Source: Hymenobacter oligotrophus (GTDB taxonomy: Bacteria > Bacteroidota > Bacteroidia > Cytophagales > Hymenobacteraceae). From it: 64,000 nucleotides of DNA. The notes beneath the pieces were generated by a model that was given only the letters and a program-made list of their open reading frames with translations, made no database searches and was not told the DNA's origin. This document shows, piece after piece, positions 32,090-40,203 of this stretch. The stretch spans positions 1,488,001 through 1,552,000 of the forward strand of contig NZ_CP032317.1 of the NCBI RefSeq assembly GCF_003574965.1, in the 5' to 3' direction. The position numbers and the translations under genes are program-made. The first letter of the stretch is position 1; each line of letters starts with the position of its first letter.

Positions 32090-32467
32090 TTACGGATGGG
32101 TTAATTCAATTTCGAGCCCCGATTGAAAATACAAAGTTAGCAGACGACGTGCGCCATCGTGGCTGCGGCGCATGCGCGTAATTAGGGCTTGGGAGGTGCC
32201 GTGGGCCAGTTGCATCACCAAATAAGGCTGGCTAAGAAAACTACTGCGCTCCAACGACCACGTGCCAGCCAACTGGGTGCCACCGCTTTGCGTGGCTAAG
32301 TGCAGGGCTTCGGCGCTGAGGAGCACCTGCTCGGCTTCGGCCCAACCCGGCTCGGGGCGGCGGCCGTCGCGGCGGCTTACCACGCGCCACCCCACGCACA
32401 GGGGCTCGGGTGTGAGTGTCTGCAGGTTAAGATCGTAATATAAGTCTTGGCTAATAAATTCTAACAC
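32090..32467 (-). CDS. conserved small protein of unknown function
   Basis: About 125 residues from a GTG at 32467 (an in-frame TTG at 32476 would add three). It contains PEPLCVGWRVVSRRDGRRP and WSLERSSFLSQPYLVMQLA, with no signal or membrane segment. No family is recognised. It lies 27 bases upstream of the PAS gene on the same strand, so they may be read together. Confidence 0.5.
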   Translation of the reverse strand: MLEFISQDLYYDLNLQTLTPEPLCVGWRVVSRRDGRRPEPGWAEAEQVLLSAEALHLATQSGGTQLAGTWSLERSSFLSQPYLVMQLAHGTSQALITRMRRSHDGARRLLTLYFQSGLEIELTHP

Positions 32468-32555
32468 GGGCAGCAAAGAAGCGCGTAATTTGGCCGCGTC
32501 AAACCATTTTGAACTTCACCATACGACCAGAAGCCACCCGCGACCGTAAGTACCT

Positions 32556-33071
32556 ATGAGCTGTCACACCCAAGACGTACTTACCATGAGCTCGAGCCCA
32601 CGTGCGACTTCACCTGACGCGCTGCCGCCAGCCACCTCCGAGAATTCGCAAGAATTGGATGCCGTGCTGACCGAGGCGAGTTTAGGTAATACAAAAATAG
32701 GAGAAAGTATTACAGATGCGCAACCGTCAGGGCCAGGTTCTGCCAATAACCTTAGCACAACGGGCGGCCGCGTTGGCCGCCCGCCCCGCACCGGCGCAGT
32801 GCCCGTTACGTGGTCGGTGCGCGGGGTAGAGCGCGAAACCCGCGACGCTTTGGAGCAGGCTGCGCGGCAGTTGGGCAAAACCTTGGGCCAGTACCTCAAC
32901 GACGAAGTACGGCAGTTTGCCCTAGGGCAGGCCGAGCTGGAGGCAGCGTCGTCGGCGGAGCAAGTACGCGTGTTGAAAGAGCAAGTACAGCACTTGCGCG
33001 AACTGGTGGAAAACCTGGCCGCGCTGCTGGGCACCCGGCCCGAGGCACCTGCCCAGCCGCCACGCACCTAG
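32556..33071 (+). CDS. ribbon-helix-helix-like DNA-binding protein with coiled coil
   Basis: A 171-residue frame from 32556 (an ATG at 32586 is possible). The N-terminal half is low-complexity and Ser/Thr-rich. Around residues 90-130 VTWSVRGVERETRDALEQAARQLGKTLGQYLNDEVRQFA fits an RHH (Arc/MetJ) fold: one strand then two helices, with the second helix turn KTLGQYLNDEV. A Leu/Glu/Val-rich coil follows (VRVLKEQVQHLRELVENLAALL). Such proteins are found in plasmid partitioning or as chromosomal regulators. No toxin or ParA gene is next to it. A short AT-rich patch lies near 32690-32720. Confidence 0.5.
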   Translation: MSCHTQDVLTMSSSPRATSPDALPPATSENSQELDAVLTEASLGNTKIGESITDAQPSGPGSANNLSTTGGRVGRPPRTGAVPVTWSVRGVERETRDALEQAARQLGKTLGQYLNDEVRQFALGQAELEAASSAEQVRVLKEQVQHLRELVENLAALLGTRPEAPAQPPRT

Positions 33072-33103
33072 GGCATTGGTGCCAAGGCCCTAGGTGCGTA
33101 GGC

Positions 33104-34846
33104 CTACTCGCTGGCGAAGGAGGCGTACTTGCGCTTGCGCAGCCAGGCGCGCACCAACCCAAAGCCGGCCAGCAGCGCCAGCGGAGCGCCTAGGTTTAGT
33201 AGCTGCCATTTGCTCTTCTCGGAGTTCACCTTCACCTTGTCGAGCGGGCGCAGGGTGATTTCTTTGCCGCGCACCGAAATCAGGCCGGTTTCGTCGAGCA
33301 GGTAATCCACGGCGTTCTGCACCAGTTCGCGGTTGGCAAAGCGGGTGGTAGCCAGGCGGTCGAAGCCCAGGGGTACGGGGCGGCCGGTTTTGGGGTCCAC
33401 GTCGTTGCGCACCAAGTCGCCGTCCGACACGAGCACGATTTTGCCGGGCTTGGCTTGCGGGCTTTGCGCCGGCACAAATTGCGAGGTTCCGGGCTTGGTG
33501 CGGTTGGCAAACAACGAGCGGAACTGCCCTTCGAGCAAGTAGCCCACGGGCTTGGGGCCGCTGGTGTAGAGCTTGGGGTCGGCGGGCAGGCGGGCGTCGT
33601 TCAGGTTGATGGGCACGGGCGCGGGCAGCACGCGGGTGTAGCGCGAGGTGTACATCAGCGGTGTTTTGCGGATGCCCTTGGCCTTCACTGTATCAATGGT
33701 GCTCACAAACTTCAGGTACACCGCATCGAGGTTGCGTACGATGGGGTGCGGGCTGTAACCGTTGACAATAGGGTAAAACTGCCACGGCATGGGCTCAACG
33801 TTGGGCTTGTTGCCCGTCATGCCCGTTACCAGCGGAATCAGCCCCGAATTGATGTCCAAAATCAGGTCGCCGTTGACGCGGGCACCGTAGGTGAACAGCA
33901 AGTCGGTGAGGTTCAGATCGAGAGGGAACGAGAGCATGCCGCCGCGGTTGGCGCTGTCGAGGTTCACGCGCATGGCATCCACGAAGAACAAGGCCCGGCC
34001 GCCTTCGGTGATAAACTTATCGAGCTTGTATTTCTCCGGCTCGGTGTAAGCGCGCTCGGGCTTAGCCACAATCACCGCCGAAAGCGACTTCATGTTCTGC
34101 TCGGTTACCTTGTTCAGGTCGATGCGGTACACGTTGTGGTCGCGCTGCAAGGTGGCAATCAGGTCGTAAAGCTGTGCGTTGTCGGGCTCTCCGTGGCCTT
34201 CCACAATGCCGATGAGCTTGCGCTGGCCCGGCTCCAGGCGCCGGATGGCACTGGCCAGCTCGTATTCCAAGCCTTCGATGCTTTGGTTGAGGCGCACATC
34301 GGGTGGGGCGGCCTGGTTGCCGCGCAGCAGCAGCACGTTTTCTTCGCGGCTGCCCACCGTAACGGTAGCCCACGGGAAGATGATCTTCTCGACGCGCTTG
34401 CCGTTTTCGTTGGCCCCTAGGTTGGTTGGGTTCAGTCCTTTCTGAATGAGGCGCTGGTACTCCTTCTGGCGCTCGGCCTCGGAAGTTGCGGCCGAAGGGT
34501 CGACGAACACGTAGCGCAGCTTGGTGCCGGCGTGTACCTGCATTTCGTCGAGGGTTTCGCGCGTGGCTTGTGACAAGCGACGGAAGGCTGGCGGAAAGTC
34601 GCCGGCCAGGTATACCGTAACGGTTACGGGCTCGGGCATTTGCTCCAGCAGCTGCTCCGTTGCCGGCGACATGCTGTAGCGTTTGTCCTCGGTGAGGTCG
34701 AGGCGGAAAAAGAACTGCTGCCCGATAAAGTTGAGCAGTACCAGACCTAGGATAATGAAGCCGAAGCGCAGCAAATCGCGCTGCTTGCGCGAGGCCGGAG
34801 CGGCAGCGGTAACGGGTGCGGGCGTGGCGGCGGGAGTTGTTTCCAT
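33104..34846 (-). CDS. gldG: gliding-associated ABC transporter substrate-binding-like protein GldG
   Basis: A 580-residue protein with an N-terminal helix (RFGFIILGLVLLNFIGQQFFF), a long periplasmic part with the Gld/ABC_transp_aux motif (LDLTEDKRYSMSPATEQLL, VDPSAA, GIVEGHGEPD), and a C-terminal helix (WQLLNLGAPLALLAGFGLVRAWLRKRKY). With GldA and GldF it makes an ABC transporter required for gliding in Flavobacterium johnsoniae. Here gldF lies 20 bases upstream on the same strand and gldA beyond a repeat. The ATG at 34846 gives a short Pro/Ala-rich cytosolic start. Confidence 0.92.
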   Translation of the reverse strand: METTPAATPAPVTAAAPASRKQRDLLRFGFIILGLVLLNFIGQQFFFRLDLTEDKRYSMSPATEQLLEQMPEPVTVTVYLAGDFPPAFRRLSQATRETLDEMQVHAGTKLRYVFVDPSAATSEAERQKEYQRLIQKGLNPTNLGANENGKRVEKIIFPWATVTVGSREENVLLLRGNQAAPPDVRLNQSIEGLEYELASAIRRLEPGQRKLIGIVEGHGEPDNAQLYDLIATLQRDHNVYRIDLNKVTEQNMKSLSAVIVAKPERAYTEPEKYKLDKFITEGGRALFFVDAMRVNLDSANRGGMLSFPLDLNLTDLLFTYGARVNGDLILDINSGLIPLVTGMTGNKPNVEPMPWQFYPIVNGYSPHPIVRNLDAVYLKFVSTIDTVKAKGIRKTPLMYTSRYTRVLPAPVPINLNDARLPADPKLYTSGPKPVGYLLEGQFRSLFANRTKPGTSQFVPAQSPQAKPGKIVLVSDGDLVRNDVDPKTGRPVPLGFDRLATTRFANRELVQNAVDYLLDETGLISVRGKEITLRPLDKVKVNSEKSKWQLLNLGAPLALLAGFGLVRAWLRKRKYASFASE

Positions 34847-34866
34847 GCGTCAGAGAGTCCGGCAGG

Positions 34867-35592
34867 TTACCAGTTACGGCTTTGCAATACGAGGCGCGTA
34901 GCCAGCAGCATAGCGGCTACTACCGATATGAAATACAGCACGTCGCGCGAGTCGACGAGGCCTTTGCTTAGGTCGCGGTAGTGCGCGGCTATGCCCAGCT
35001 GGCCGATGTAGTAGGCCGTGGAGCCTTCGAACAACGAAGCCAACGAATCGAAGCCGGAGTACACCAGAAAGCATCCTACCACGGCCACCAAAAAGGCAAT
35101 GATTTGGTCGCGCGTGAGGGCCGAGGCTAGCACACCAATGGCCGCAAAAATGGCCGCGAGTAGCGCCAAGCCAATCAGCGAACCAGCAAAGGCTGCCGAA
35201 TCTATGTTGCCCACCGGCGAGCCAAGTTGGTACACCGAGTAGTAGTACAGCAGCGTGGGCACCAGAGCCAGCAACGCCAGCAGTAGGCAGGCCAGGTACT
35301 TCCCTCCTACTAGCTGCCCATCGGTAAGTGGGCGGGTGAGCAACAGCTCAATGGTGCCGGCCTTCTTCTCTTCGGCAAACGTGCGCATGGTAATGGCCGG
35401 AATCAGGAACAGGAAGATCCAGGGGGCCAGGTTAAACAGTGTTTGCAGATCGGCAAAGCCATAATCGAGCACGGAGCTGTCGGGGAATACCCACACGAAC
35501 AAGCCCGTGGCAACCAAAAACACACCCAGCACCACGTAGGCTACCGGCGAGTTGAGGAAGGCGTTGAATTCTTTTCGAAGGACGGCGAACAT
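34867..35592 (-). CDS. gldF: gliding-associated ABC transporter permease GldF
   Basis: A 241-residue membrane protein with six helices of the ABC-2 permease type, starting MFAVLRKEFNAFLNSPVAYVV. TMRTFAEEKKAGTIELLLTRPLTDGQLVGGKYLA (about residue 66) is the conserved cytosolic coupling segment. It is the permease of the GldAFG complex. The gldG start lies 20 bases downstream, so both are probably cotranscribed. The upstream gldA is separated by an inverted repeat. Confidence 0.92.
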   Translation of the reverse strand: MFAVLRKEFNAFLNSPVAYVVLGVFLVATGLFVWVFPDSSVLDYGFADLQTLFNLAPWIFLFLIPAITMRTFAEEKKAGTIELLLTRPLTDGQLVGGKYLACLLLALLALVPTLLYYYSVYQLGSPVGNIDSAAFAGSLIGLALLAAIFAAIGVLASALTRDQIIAFLVAVVGCFLVYSGFDSLASLFEGSTAYYIGQLGIAAHYRDLSKGLVDSRDVLYFISVVAAMLLATRLVLQSRNW

Positions 35593-35631
35593 TCAGCGGA
35601 ATGTGCAGTGATGAGTAGAGAACGGTAAGCT

Positions 35632-35778
35632 CCCCTCCTCAGATGAGGAGGGGACGCGGCAGTTTACTGCCGCTGGGGTGGTTGAAGGGCGTCGGATAGT
35701 AACTTCTACCCGGTGCAAGTTGTGCAGCCGAGGTCAACCACCCCGGCCTTCGGCCACCCCTCCTCATCTGAGGAGGGG
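35632..35778. repeat. long inverted repeat between gldA and gldF with GATAGTAA core
   Basis: Outer palindromes CCCCTCCTCAGATGAGGAG (35632-35653) and CCCCTCCTCATCTGAGGAG (35757-35778) flank inner arms GGGGTGGTTGA (35675-35685) and TCAACCACCCC (35734-35744). A small hairpin GCGGCAG/CTGCCGC (35657-35673) is nested. The loop holds GTCGGATAGTAACTTCTACC (35691-35710), like the core of the elements at 26052 and 28983, although the arms are quite different. Confidence 0.9.
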
Positions 35779-35789
35779 AATTGGTCGTT

Positions 35790-36704
35790 CTATTTTTTAG
35801 TGGTCAGCTGCTGGAATACCTGCTCCAACGACTGCTCTTCTTGCCGCAGACCTAGCAGCAACCACCCTTGCTGAGCGGCCAGTTGCGAAATGGCGCGGCG
35901 TTGGTCGCCGCGGCCATCGGTGCGGATAACCCAAACGCCACCCGCCGCTTGCTCCACGGCTCTGATGCCCGGTAGCTGTCGCAGCGACGTTGGGTCAATG
36001 GTACCCTCGAACTCGGCGCGAATGATGGTTTCGCCTTTGGCCAGCGCCCCTAGGTCGCGCACGGGCGAATCGGCTACCAACTGCCCGCGGCTGATGATGA
36101 CCACCCGGTCGCAGAGGGCTTGCACTTCGGGCAAAATGTGCGTGCTGAAGATGACGGTTTTATCCTGACCTAGCTCGCGAATAAGCTGCCGGATTTCGCC
36201 GATCTGGTTGGGGTCGAGGCCGGTGGTGGGTTCGTCGAGGATAAGCACCTGCGGATCGTGCACCAAGGCCTGGGCCAACCCTACGCGCTGCCGGTAGCCT
36301 TTGGAGAGGGCACCGATTTGCTTGTTCTGCTCGCGCGTAAGGCCTACGCGGGCCACCAGCTCTTTTACCCGTTCGCGCAGCGCACCGCCCGACAGGCCGT
36401 GCACCCGCCCGATGAAATCGAGGTACTCGTGCACGTACATATCGAGGTAGAGCGGGTTGTGCTCGGGCAAGTATCCCACGCGGCGGCGCACCTCCAGCGG
36501 GTGCTCTACCACGTCGAAATCGGCAATGCGCACCGTACCTGCGCTGGGCGGCAGGTAGCCGGTGGCAATCTTCATGGTGGTGCTTTTGCCGGCGCCGTTC
36601 GGGCCCAGAAAACCTAAGATTTCGCCCCGGCCCGCCGAAAAACTGATGTCGTTGACGGCGGCCTGGGTACCAAAAAGCTTGGTCAAATGTTGGATTTCAA
36701 CCAT
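35790..36704 (-). CDS. gldA: gliding-associated ABC transporter ATPase GldA
   Basis: A 304-residue ATPase with Walker A LGPNGAGKSTTM (about residue 34), signature LSKGYRQR (about 144), Walker B LILDEPTTGLDPNQIGEIR (about 165) and H-loop STHI. GldA drives the GldFG permease; the gene order gldA-gldF-gldG on one strand is typical, apart from the repeat placed in between. The start at 36704 follows TACTTTCGCC (a promoter-like variant of TAnnTTTG) by only eight bases. Confidence 0.92.
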   Translation of the reverse strand: MVEIQHLTKLFGTQAAVNDISFSAGRGEILGFLGPNGAGKSTTMKIATGYLPPSAGTVRIADFDVVEHPLEVRRRVGYLPEHNPLYLDMYVHEYLDFIGRVHGLSGGALRERVKELVARVGLTREQNKQIGALSKGYRQRVGLAQALVHDPQVLILDEPTTGLDPNQIGEIRQLIRELGQDKTVIFSTHILPEVQALCDRVVIISRGQLVADSPVRDLGALAKGETIIRAEFEGTIDPTSLRQLPGIRAVEQAAGGVWVIRTDGRGDQRRAISQLAAQQGWLLLGLRQEEQSLEQVFQQLTTKK

Positions 36705-36760
36705 AGGAAGGGCGAAAGTACTGCGTTAGTTGCTCTTTGCTGCACTAGCTACCTAGGGAG

Positions 36761-36958
36761 TTAGCGGCGGCGCAAGGAGGCCTCCCCGATCCACGATGCT
36801 ACGAGCGGCACAATTACCCACAAGCCCAGCAGCACGAGCCAAGCCGCCGCAAGCAGCACGAACAGCGCCTGCACCCGCCTTCGTTCCGGCAGTGCACGGC
36901 GCCATTGGCGCAGGTTGTACCACAGCAGCACCCACGATAAGGCCCAGATCCAGAGCAT
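36761..36958 (-). CDS. small two-helix membrane protein
   Basis: A 65-residue protein made of two hydrophobic helices (MLWIWALSWVLLWYNLRQW and VQALFVLLAAAWLVLLGLW) joined by an Arg-rich turn. It lies six bases behind the SDR gene on the same strand. No family is recognised, but length, composition and spacing make it plausible. Confidence 0.5.
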   Translation of the reverse strand: MLWIWALSWVLLWYNLRQWRRALPERRRVQALFVLLAAAWLVLLGLWVIVPLVASWIGEASLRRR

Positions 36959-36964
36959 CGTGCA

Positions 36965-37663
36965 TTAGCCTTTTTTCGGCTGCAAGGGCCGCATTTCCAT
37001 GTCCACGATGTGGAAGTTGAACGGTGTTTCGATGGCGTACACAATGGCACCGGCAATGTCCTCGGGTTGCATCATCGAGGGGTTGGCGTTGGTGCCGGGG
37101 ATGTCGTCGAAGAAGTTGGTTTGGGTAGAGCCCGGGTACAAGCACGTAACCTTGATGCCATCCTTGCGCACTTCCTTGAACAACGAGTGCGAAAAGCCGC
37201 GCACCGCGTACTTCGTGGCGCAATAACCGGCCATCATCTCGATGCCGTTGAGGCCCGCGATGGACGAAATGTTGACGATGTGGCCCAACTGCTGCTTGCG
37301 CATTTGCGGCAGCACGGCTTTGGTGCAGTAAAACGTGCCGTGCACGTTGGTATCGAACATGGTGTGCCAATCCTCCGATCGGAAACCATCAACTTCGCCC
37401 GAAATACCCAGTCCGGCGTTGTTTACCAGCACCGTTACCTCCTGCCCCAACTCGCGCTGGGTGTTGGTAAAGGCTTCTTGCACCGATAGCTCGTTGCGCA
37501 CGTCGCACTCAAAAAACTGAAACCGCTCGTGTTGCAGGTTTTCTGGCGCGCGGCGGCCCCAGCCGGCCACCACTGCGCCGCGCTCGAGCAGCAACTGCGC
37601 CGTGGCCAGGCCAATACCTTTGCTGACGCCCGTGACAATGGCTACCTTGCCGTTCAGATCCAT
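36965..37663 (-). CDS. short-chain dehydrogenase/reductase
   Basis: A 232-residue SDR with the cofactor motif TGVSKGIG (about residue 11), NNAG (about 82), catalytic Ser in ISSIAGLNG, and YCATK (about 146). The acidic residue after the second strand is not seen, leaving NADP likely. The exact substrate is open; 3-ketoacyl-ACP reductase or sugar-alcohol enzymes look similar. The ATG at 37663 gives the normal start MDLNGKVAIVTG. The small membrane protein follows it. Confidence 0.88.
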   Translation of the reverse strand: MDLNGKVAIVTGVSKGIGLATAQLLLERGAVVAGWGRRAPENLQHERFQFFECDVRNELSVQEAFTNTQRELGQEVTVLVNNAGLGISGEVDGFRSEDWHTMFDTNVHGTFYCTKAVLPQMRKQQLGHIVNISSIAGLNGIEMMAGYCATKYAVRGFSHSLFKEVRKDGIKVTCLYPGSTQTNFFDDIPGTNANPSMMQPEDIAGAIVYAIETPFNFHIVDMEMRPLQPKKG

Positions 37664-37694
37664 AGTTTTCTGGTTGGAAAAAGTTTTGAGCTCG

Positions 37695-38474
37695 TTGGTA
37701 AAAGCCGCGCAAGATAGGGCCCGGCCGTGGGTAAGGGCATACGCAGGCAAGGCCTTGCTGTTGGGAGCACCGCTGCTGCTCCTAGGTTGCCGCAAAGACC
37801 AGGAAGGTGACTGCTTCAAGAGCAGCGGCCCCGTCACCACCGAGCGCCGCGAGCTGGCAGCTTTTCATGTGCTGCGCCTCTACGACAACGTGGAAGTAAC
37901 CGTGGTGCAGGATACCGAAACCTACGCCAAGGTGCGCACCGGCCGCAATTTGCAGGAAGACTTGAAGCTGAACGTGCAGGACGGCACGCTCACCATCAGC
38001 AACACCAGCCGCTGCAACTGGGTACGCCGCTACGATGTGCCGCGCCAGGTAACGCTGCACGTGCCGCGCCTCACCGATGTGTTTCATGTGGGCGAGAAAA
38101 CCATGCGCACCGAAGGCACCTTCCTGCAGGACACACTATTTTTGCACCTCTCCCGCGCCGGCGACCTAGAGTTCAACGTGGAGTGCAAGTACCTGTGGGT
38201 TGATTTGTACGAGCTGGGCGACATGAAACTCAGCGGCCAGTCGGACGAACTCATAGCTACCGTCGGCGACCTAGGGCGTTTGTTCGCCAAGGACCTTACC
38301 ACCAAGCGCGCCTCCGTACACCTCGATAAACTCAGCGACGGCGACGCGCACGTGCGCACCCTCGATTTCCTAGGTGCCACGGTAGCCGGCACCGGCACGC
38401 TGTACTACAGCGGCCCGCCGGCGCAGAAGGACGTGAAAGTGACAGGCAAGGGCAAAGCGGCGGCAGTGCAATGA
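37695..38474 (+). CDS. head GIN domain (DUF2807) lipoprotein
   Basis: About 259 residues if started at TTG 37695. The lipobox LLLLGC (about residue 31) and the following acidic residues mark an outer-membrane or inner-membrane lipoprotein. The body shows repeated short beta-strands (LAAFHVLRLYDNVEVTVVQD, VQDGTLTISN, GDMKLSGQSDELIATVGD) of the putative auto-transporter adhesin, head GIN domain. Proteins of this type are common and uncharacterised in Bacteroidota. The start is uncertain: an ATG at 37638 overlaps the divergent SDR gene, so I prefer the TTG. Confidence 0.75.
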   Translation: MVKAAQDRARPWVRAYAGKALLLGAPLLLLGCRKDQEGDCFKSSGPVTTERRELAAFHVLRLYDNVEVTVVQDTETYAKVRTGRNLQEDLKLNVQDGTLTISNTSRCNWVRRYDVPRQVTLHVPRLTDVFHVGEKTMRTEGTFLQDTLFLHLSRAGDLEFNVECKYLWVDLYELGDMKLSGQSDELIATVGDLGRLFAKDLTTKRASVHLDKLSDGDAHVRTLDFLGATVAGTGTLYYSGPPAQKDVKVTGKGKAAAVQ

Positions 38475-38569
38475 GCAAGGAGCAATGAGCAATGAGCAAT
38501 GAGCAATGAGGCTACGCCCGGCTTTTGGGCAGGTTACTCCAATTGCTCATACTTAATTGTTCATTAAGC
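38473..38569. repeat. heptamer-built inverted repeat between convergent genes
   Basis: Left arm: GAGCAAG followed by GAGCAAT four times in tandem (38473-38507), then GAGGCTA. Right arm: ATTGCTC, ATACTTA, ATTGTTC, ATTAAGC (38542-38569). The arms are imperfect inverse copies. It is the most regular of the heptamer elements and ends at the stop codon of the following SDR gene. Confidence 0.9.
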
Positions 38570-39285
38570 TAAATATCCCCCAGCTGCGGGCGCATCAGGA
38601 TTTCCTCAATTACCGCTTGCGGCGAGAGGCTGTAGGCACCGTACACGGCTTCGGCCACGTCTTCGGCTTTCATAAAGCGTTCGGCGGGCAAGTCTACGCC
38701 TTCCCAGCTGGCAGTTAAAGTAGCCCCGGGCAAAATAGCCGTAACGCGCAGGTTGCTGTGTTTTAGCTCTTCGCGCAGGTTCTTCGTCATGCCATAAAGG
38801 GCAAACTTGGCTACACCGTATGCCCCGCCGTTGGGGTACGCCGTAACGCTGGCCGTGGAGCACATCGTGAAGATATGGCCGCCCCCCTCCTGCTCGAGCA
38901 TGTGCGGCAGCAAGCCGCGCGTAACGTCATAAGCACTGAGCAGATTTACCGCCAGCATTTCGCGCATAACGGAGCCATCGGCGGCGTCGTCTTGCAAGCG
39001 GCCGGGGGTAAAATACCCGGCGTTGTTTACCAGCACATCAACGCTGGTACCTAGGCCCAGCACAAAATCCACGAAGCGGCGGGCCTCGTTGGCACGGCTT
39101 AAATCAACGGGCAGGGCGTGCAGCGGCGTTTGCGGAAAGCGCGCCTGCAAATCGGTGCGCAGCGCCTCGATACTATCGGCCGAGCGCGAACACGTGACCA
39201 GCTGGAAGCCGGCTTCGGCAAATCGAATTAAAATTGCCCTTCCAATGCCCTTGGTGCCACCCGTTACTACAATTGTTTTCTGCAT
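38569..39285 (-). CDS. short-chain dehydrogenase/reductase
   Basis: A 238-residue SDR with TGGTKGIG (about residue 9), VNNAG (about 88), MCSTASVTAYPNGGAYGVAKFALYGM containing the Ser and YGVAK active-site residues (about 145-160). It is distinct from the other two SDRs in the window. A role in polyol, ketone or glycan metabolism cannot be decided. The ATG at 39285 is chosen over an upstream extension that overlaps the divergent mlaE region. The 5' end has no visible promoter. Confidence 0.88.
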   Translation of the reverse strand: MQKTIVVTGGTKGIGRAILIRFAEAGFQLVTCSRSADSIEALRTDLQARFPQTPLHALPVDLSRANEARRFVDFVLGLGTSVDVLVNNAGYFTPGRLQDDAADGSVMREMLAVNLLSAYDVTRGLLPHMLEQEGGGHIFTMCSTASVTAYPNGGAYGVAKFALYGMTKNLREELKHSNLRVTAILPGATLTASWEGVDLPAERFMKAEDVAEAVYGAYSLSPQAVIEEILMRPQLGDI

Positions 39286-39381
39286 AAGCCGTAAGATTGT
39301 TTCGCCGTTCGTACGTATGTGAGCGGGAAGCGTGCCACCCCGTGGGCACGTTGCTCTCCATTTTTTCGCCAGCCTAGGTTT

Positions 39382-40113
39382 ATGGTCAAAGTTTTCGGCC
39401 AATATCTGCTTTTCCTGCAGAGCATGCTCGTCCGCAAAGAACGCGTGCGCGTGCTCTGGAACCGCACCCTCGACGAAGCCGTGAGCATCGGCATCGATTC
39501 GGTGTTCATCGTCAGCATTGTAGCGGCCTTTATCGGTGCCGTAACGTGCGTGCAAATTGCCTACAACCTCACCAACCCGCTTATTCCGAAGGCCACCATC
39601 GGCTTTATGGTGCGCGAAATGACCATCCTGGAATTGGCTCCCACCATCACCAGCATTGTGCTGGCTGGCAAAGTAGGCTCCAGCATTGCCGGCGGGCTGG
39701 GCACCATGCGCATCACCGAGCAAATTGATGCCCTGGAGGTAATGGGCATTAACTCCACTTCTTACCTAGTGTTTCCGCGCATCCTGGGGGCCATCATTAC
39801 GTTTCCGTTGCTGGTAATCCTGGCCATGGTACTCTCAATCCTAGGTGGTTATCTGGCCGGTACGCTCTCGGGGGCCTTGTCAGCGCAGGAATACATCGAA
39901 GGCATCCGCGACGCCTTCATCCCCTACAACATCGCGTTTGCGCTGATTAAATCGGTGGTGTTTGCCTTCTTGGTGTCGTCCATTTCGGCGTACCGCGGCT
40001 TCTTTACCGAAGGCGGCGCGCTGGAGGTTGGCGCCAGCAGCACCACGGCCGTAACCCACTCCATTATTGCCATCCTCGTCGGCGACTTTGTGCTGGCTTA
40101 CACGCTTTTGTAA
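39382..40113 (+). CDS. mlaE: MlaE-type phospholipid ABC transporter permease
   Basis: The 243-residue protein has five or six hydrophobic segments and the MlaE/YrbE signature region GFMVREMTILELAPTITSIVLAGKVGSSIAGGLGTMRITEQIDALEVMGIN (about residues 82-130). It is the permease of the Mla system that moves phospholipids between the outer and inner membranes. I chose the ATG at 39382 (MVKVFGQYLLFLQSMLVRKE). mlaF follows, after a repeat. No MlaD gene adjoins in the window, so the substrate-binding partner lies elsewhere. Confidence 0.92.
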   Translation: MVKVFGQYLLFLQSMLVRKERVRVLWNRTLDEAVSIGIDSVFIVSIVAAFIGAVTCVQIAYNLTNPLIPKATIGFMVREMTILELAPTITSIVLAGKVGSSIAGGLGTMRITEQIDALEVMGINSTSYLVFPRILGAIITFPLLVILAMVLSILGGYLAGTLSGALSAQEYIEGIRDAFIPYNIAFALIKSVVFAFLVSSISAYRGFFTEGGALEVGASSTTAVTHSIIAILVGDFVLAYTLL

Positions 40114-40199
40114 TAGGTTTTAGGTATTGACACTTAGGTTTTAGGGCGCTCGTGCGCACTACTCCAAAAACCTAATTCACTGATTCCTAAGTCCTCTAC
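40114..40199. repeat. heptamer-built inverted repeat between mlaE and mlaF
   Basis: Left arm units TAGGTTT, TAGGTAT, TGACACT, TAGGTTT, TAGG (40114-40145). The right arm (40164-40199) has CCTAA/CTGA/CCTAA/CCTCT spaced by 8, 7 and 7 bases and pairs with the left arm imperfectly. It begins at the mlaE stop and ends at the mlaF start. Confidence 0.8.
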
Positions 40200-40203
40200 T
40201 TCC

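Noticed and set aside
38473-38514. GAGCAAT tandem array as possible CRISPR or minisatellite
   Set aside because: Units are only seven bases without spacers, and the array pairs with an inverse copy 40 bases on, so it belongs to the heptamer inverted-repeat family.
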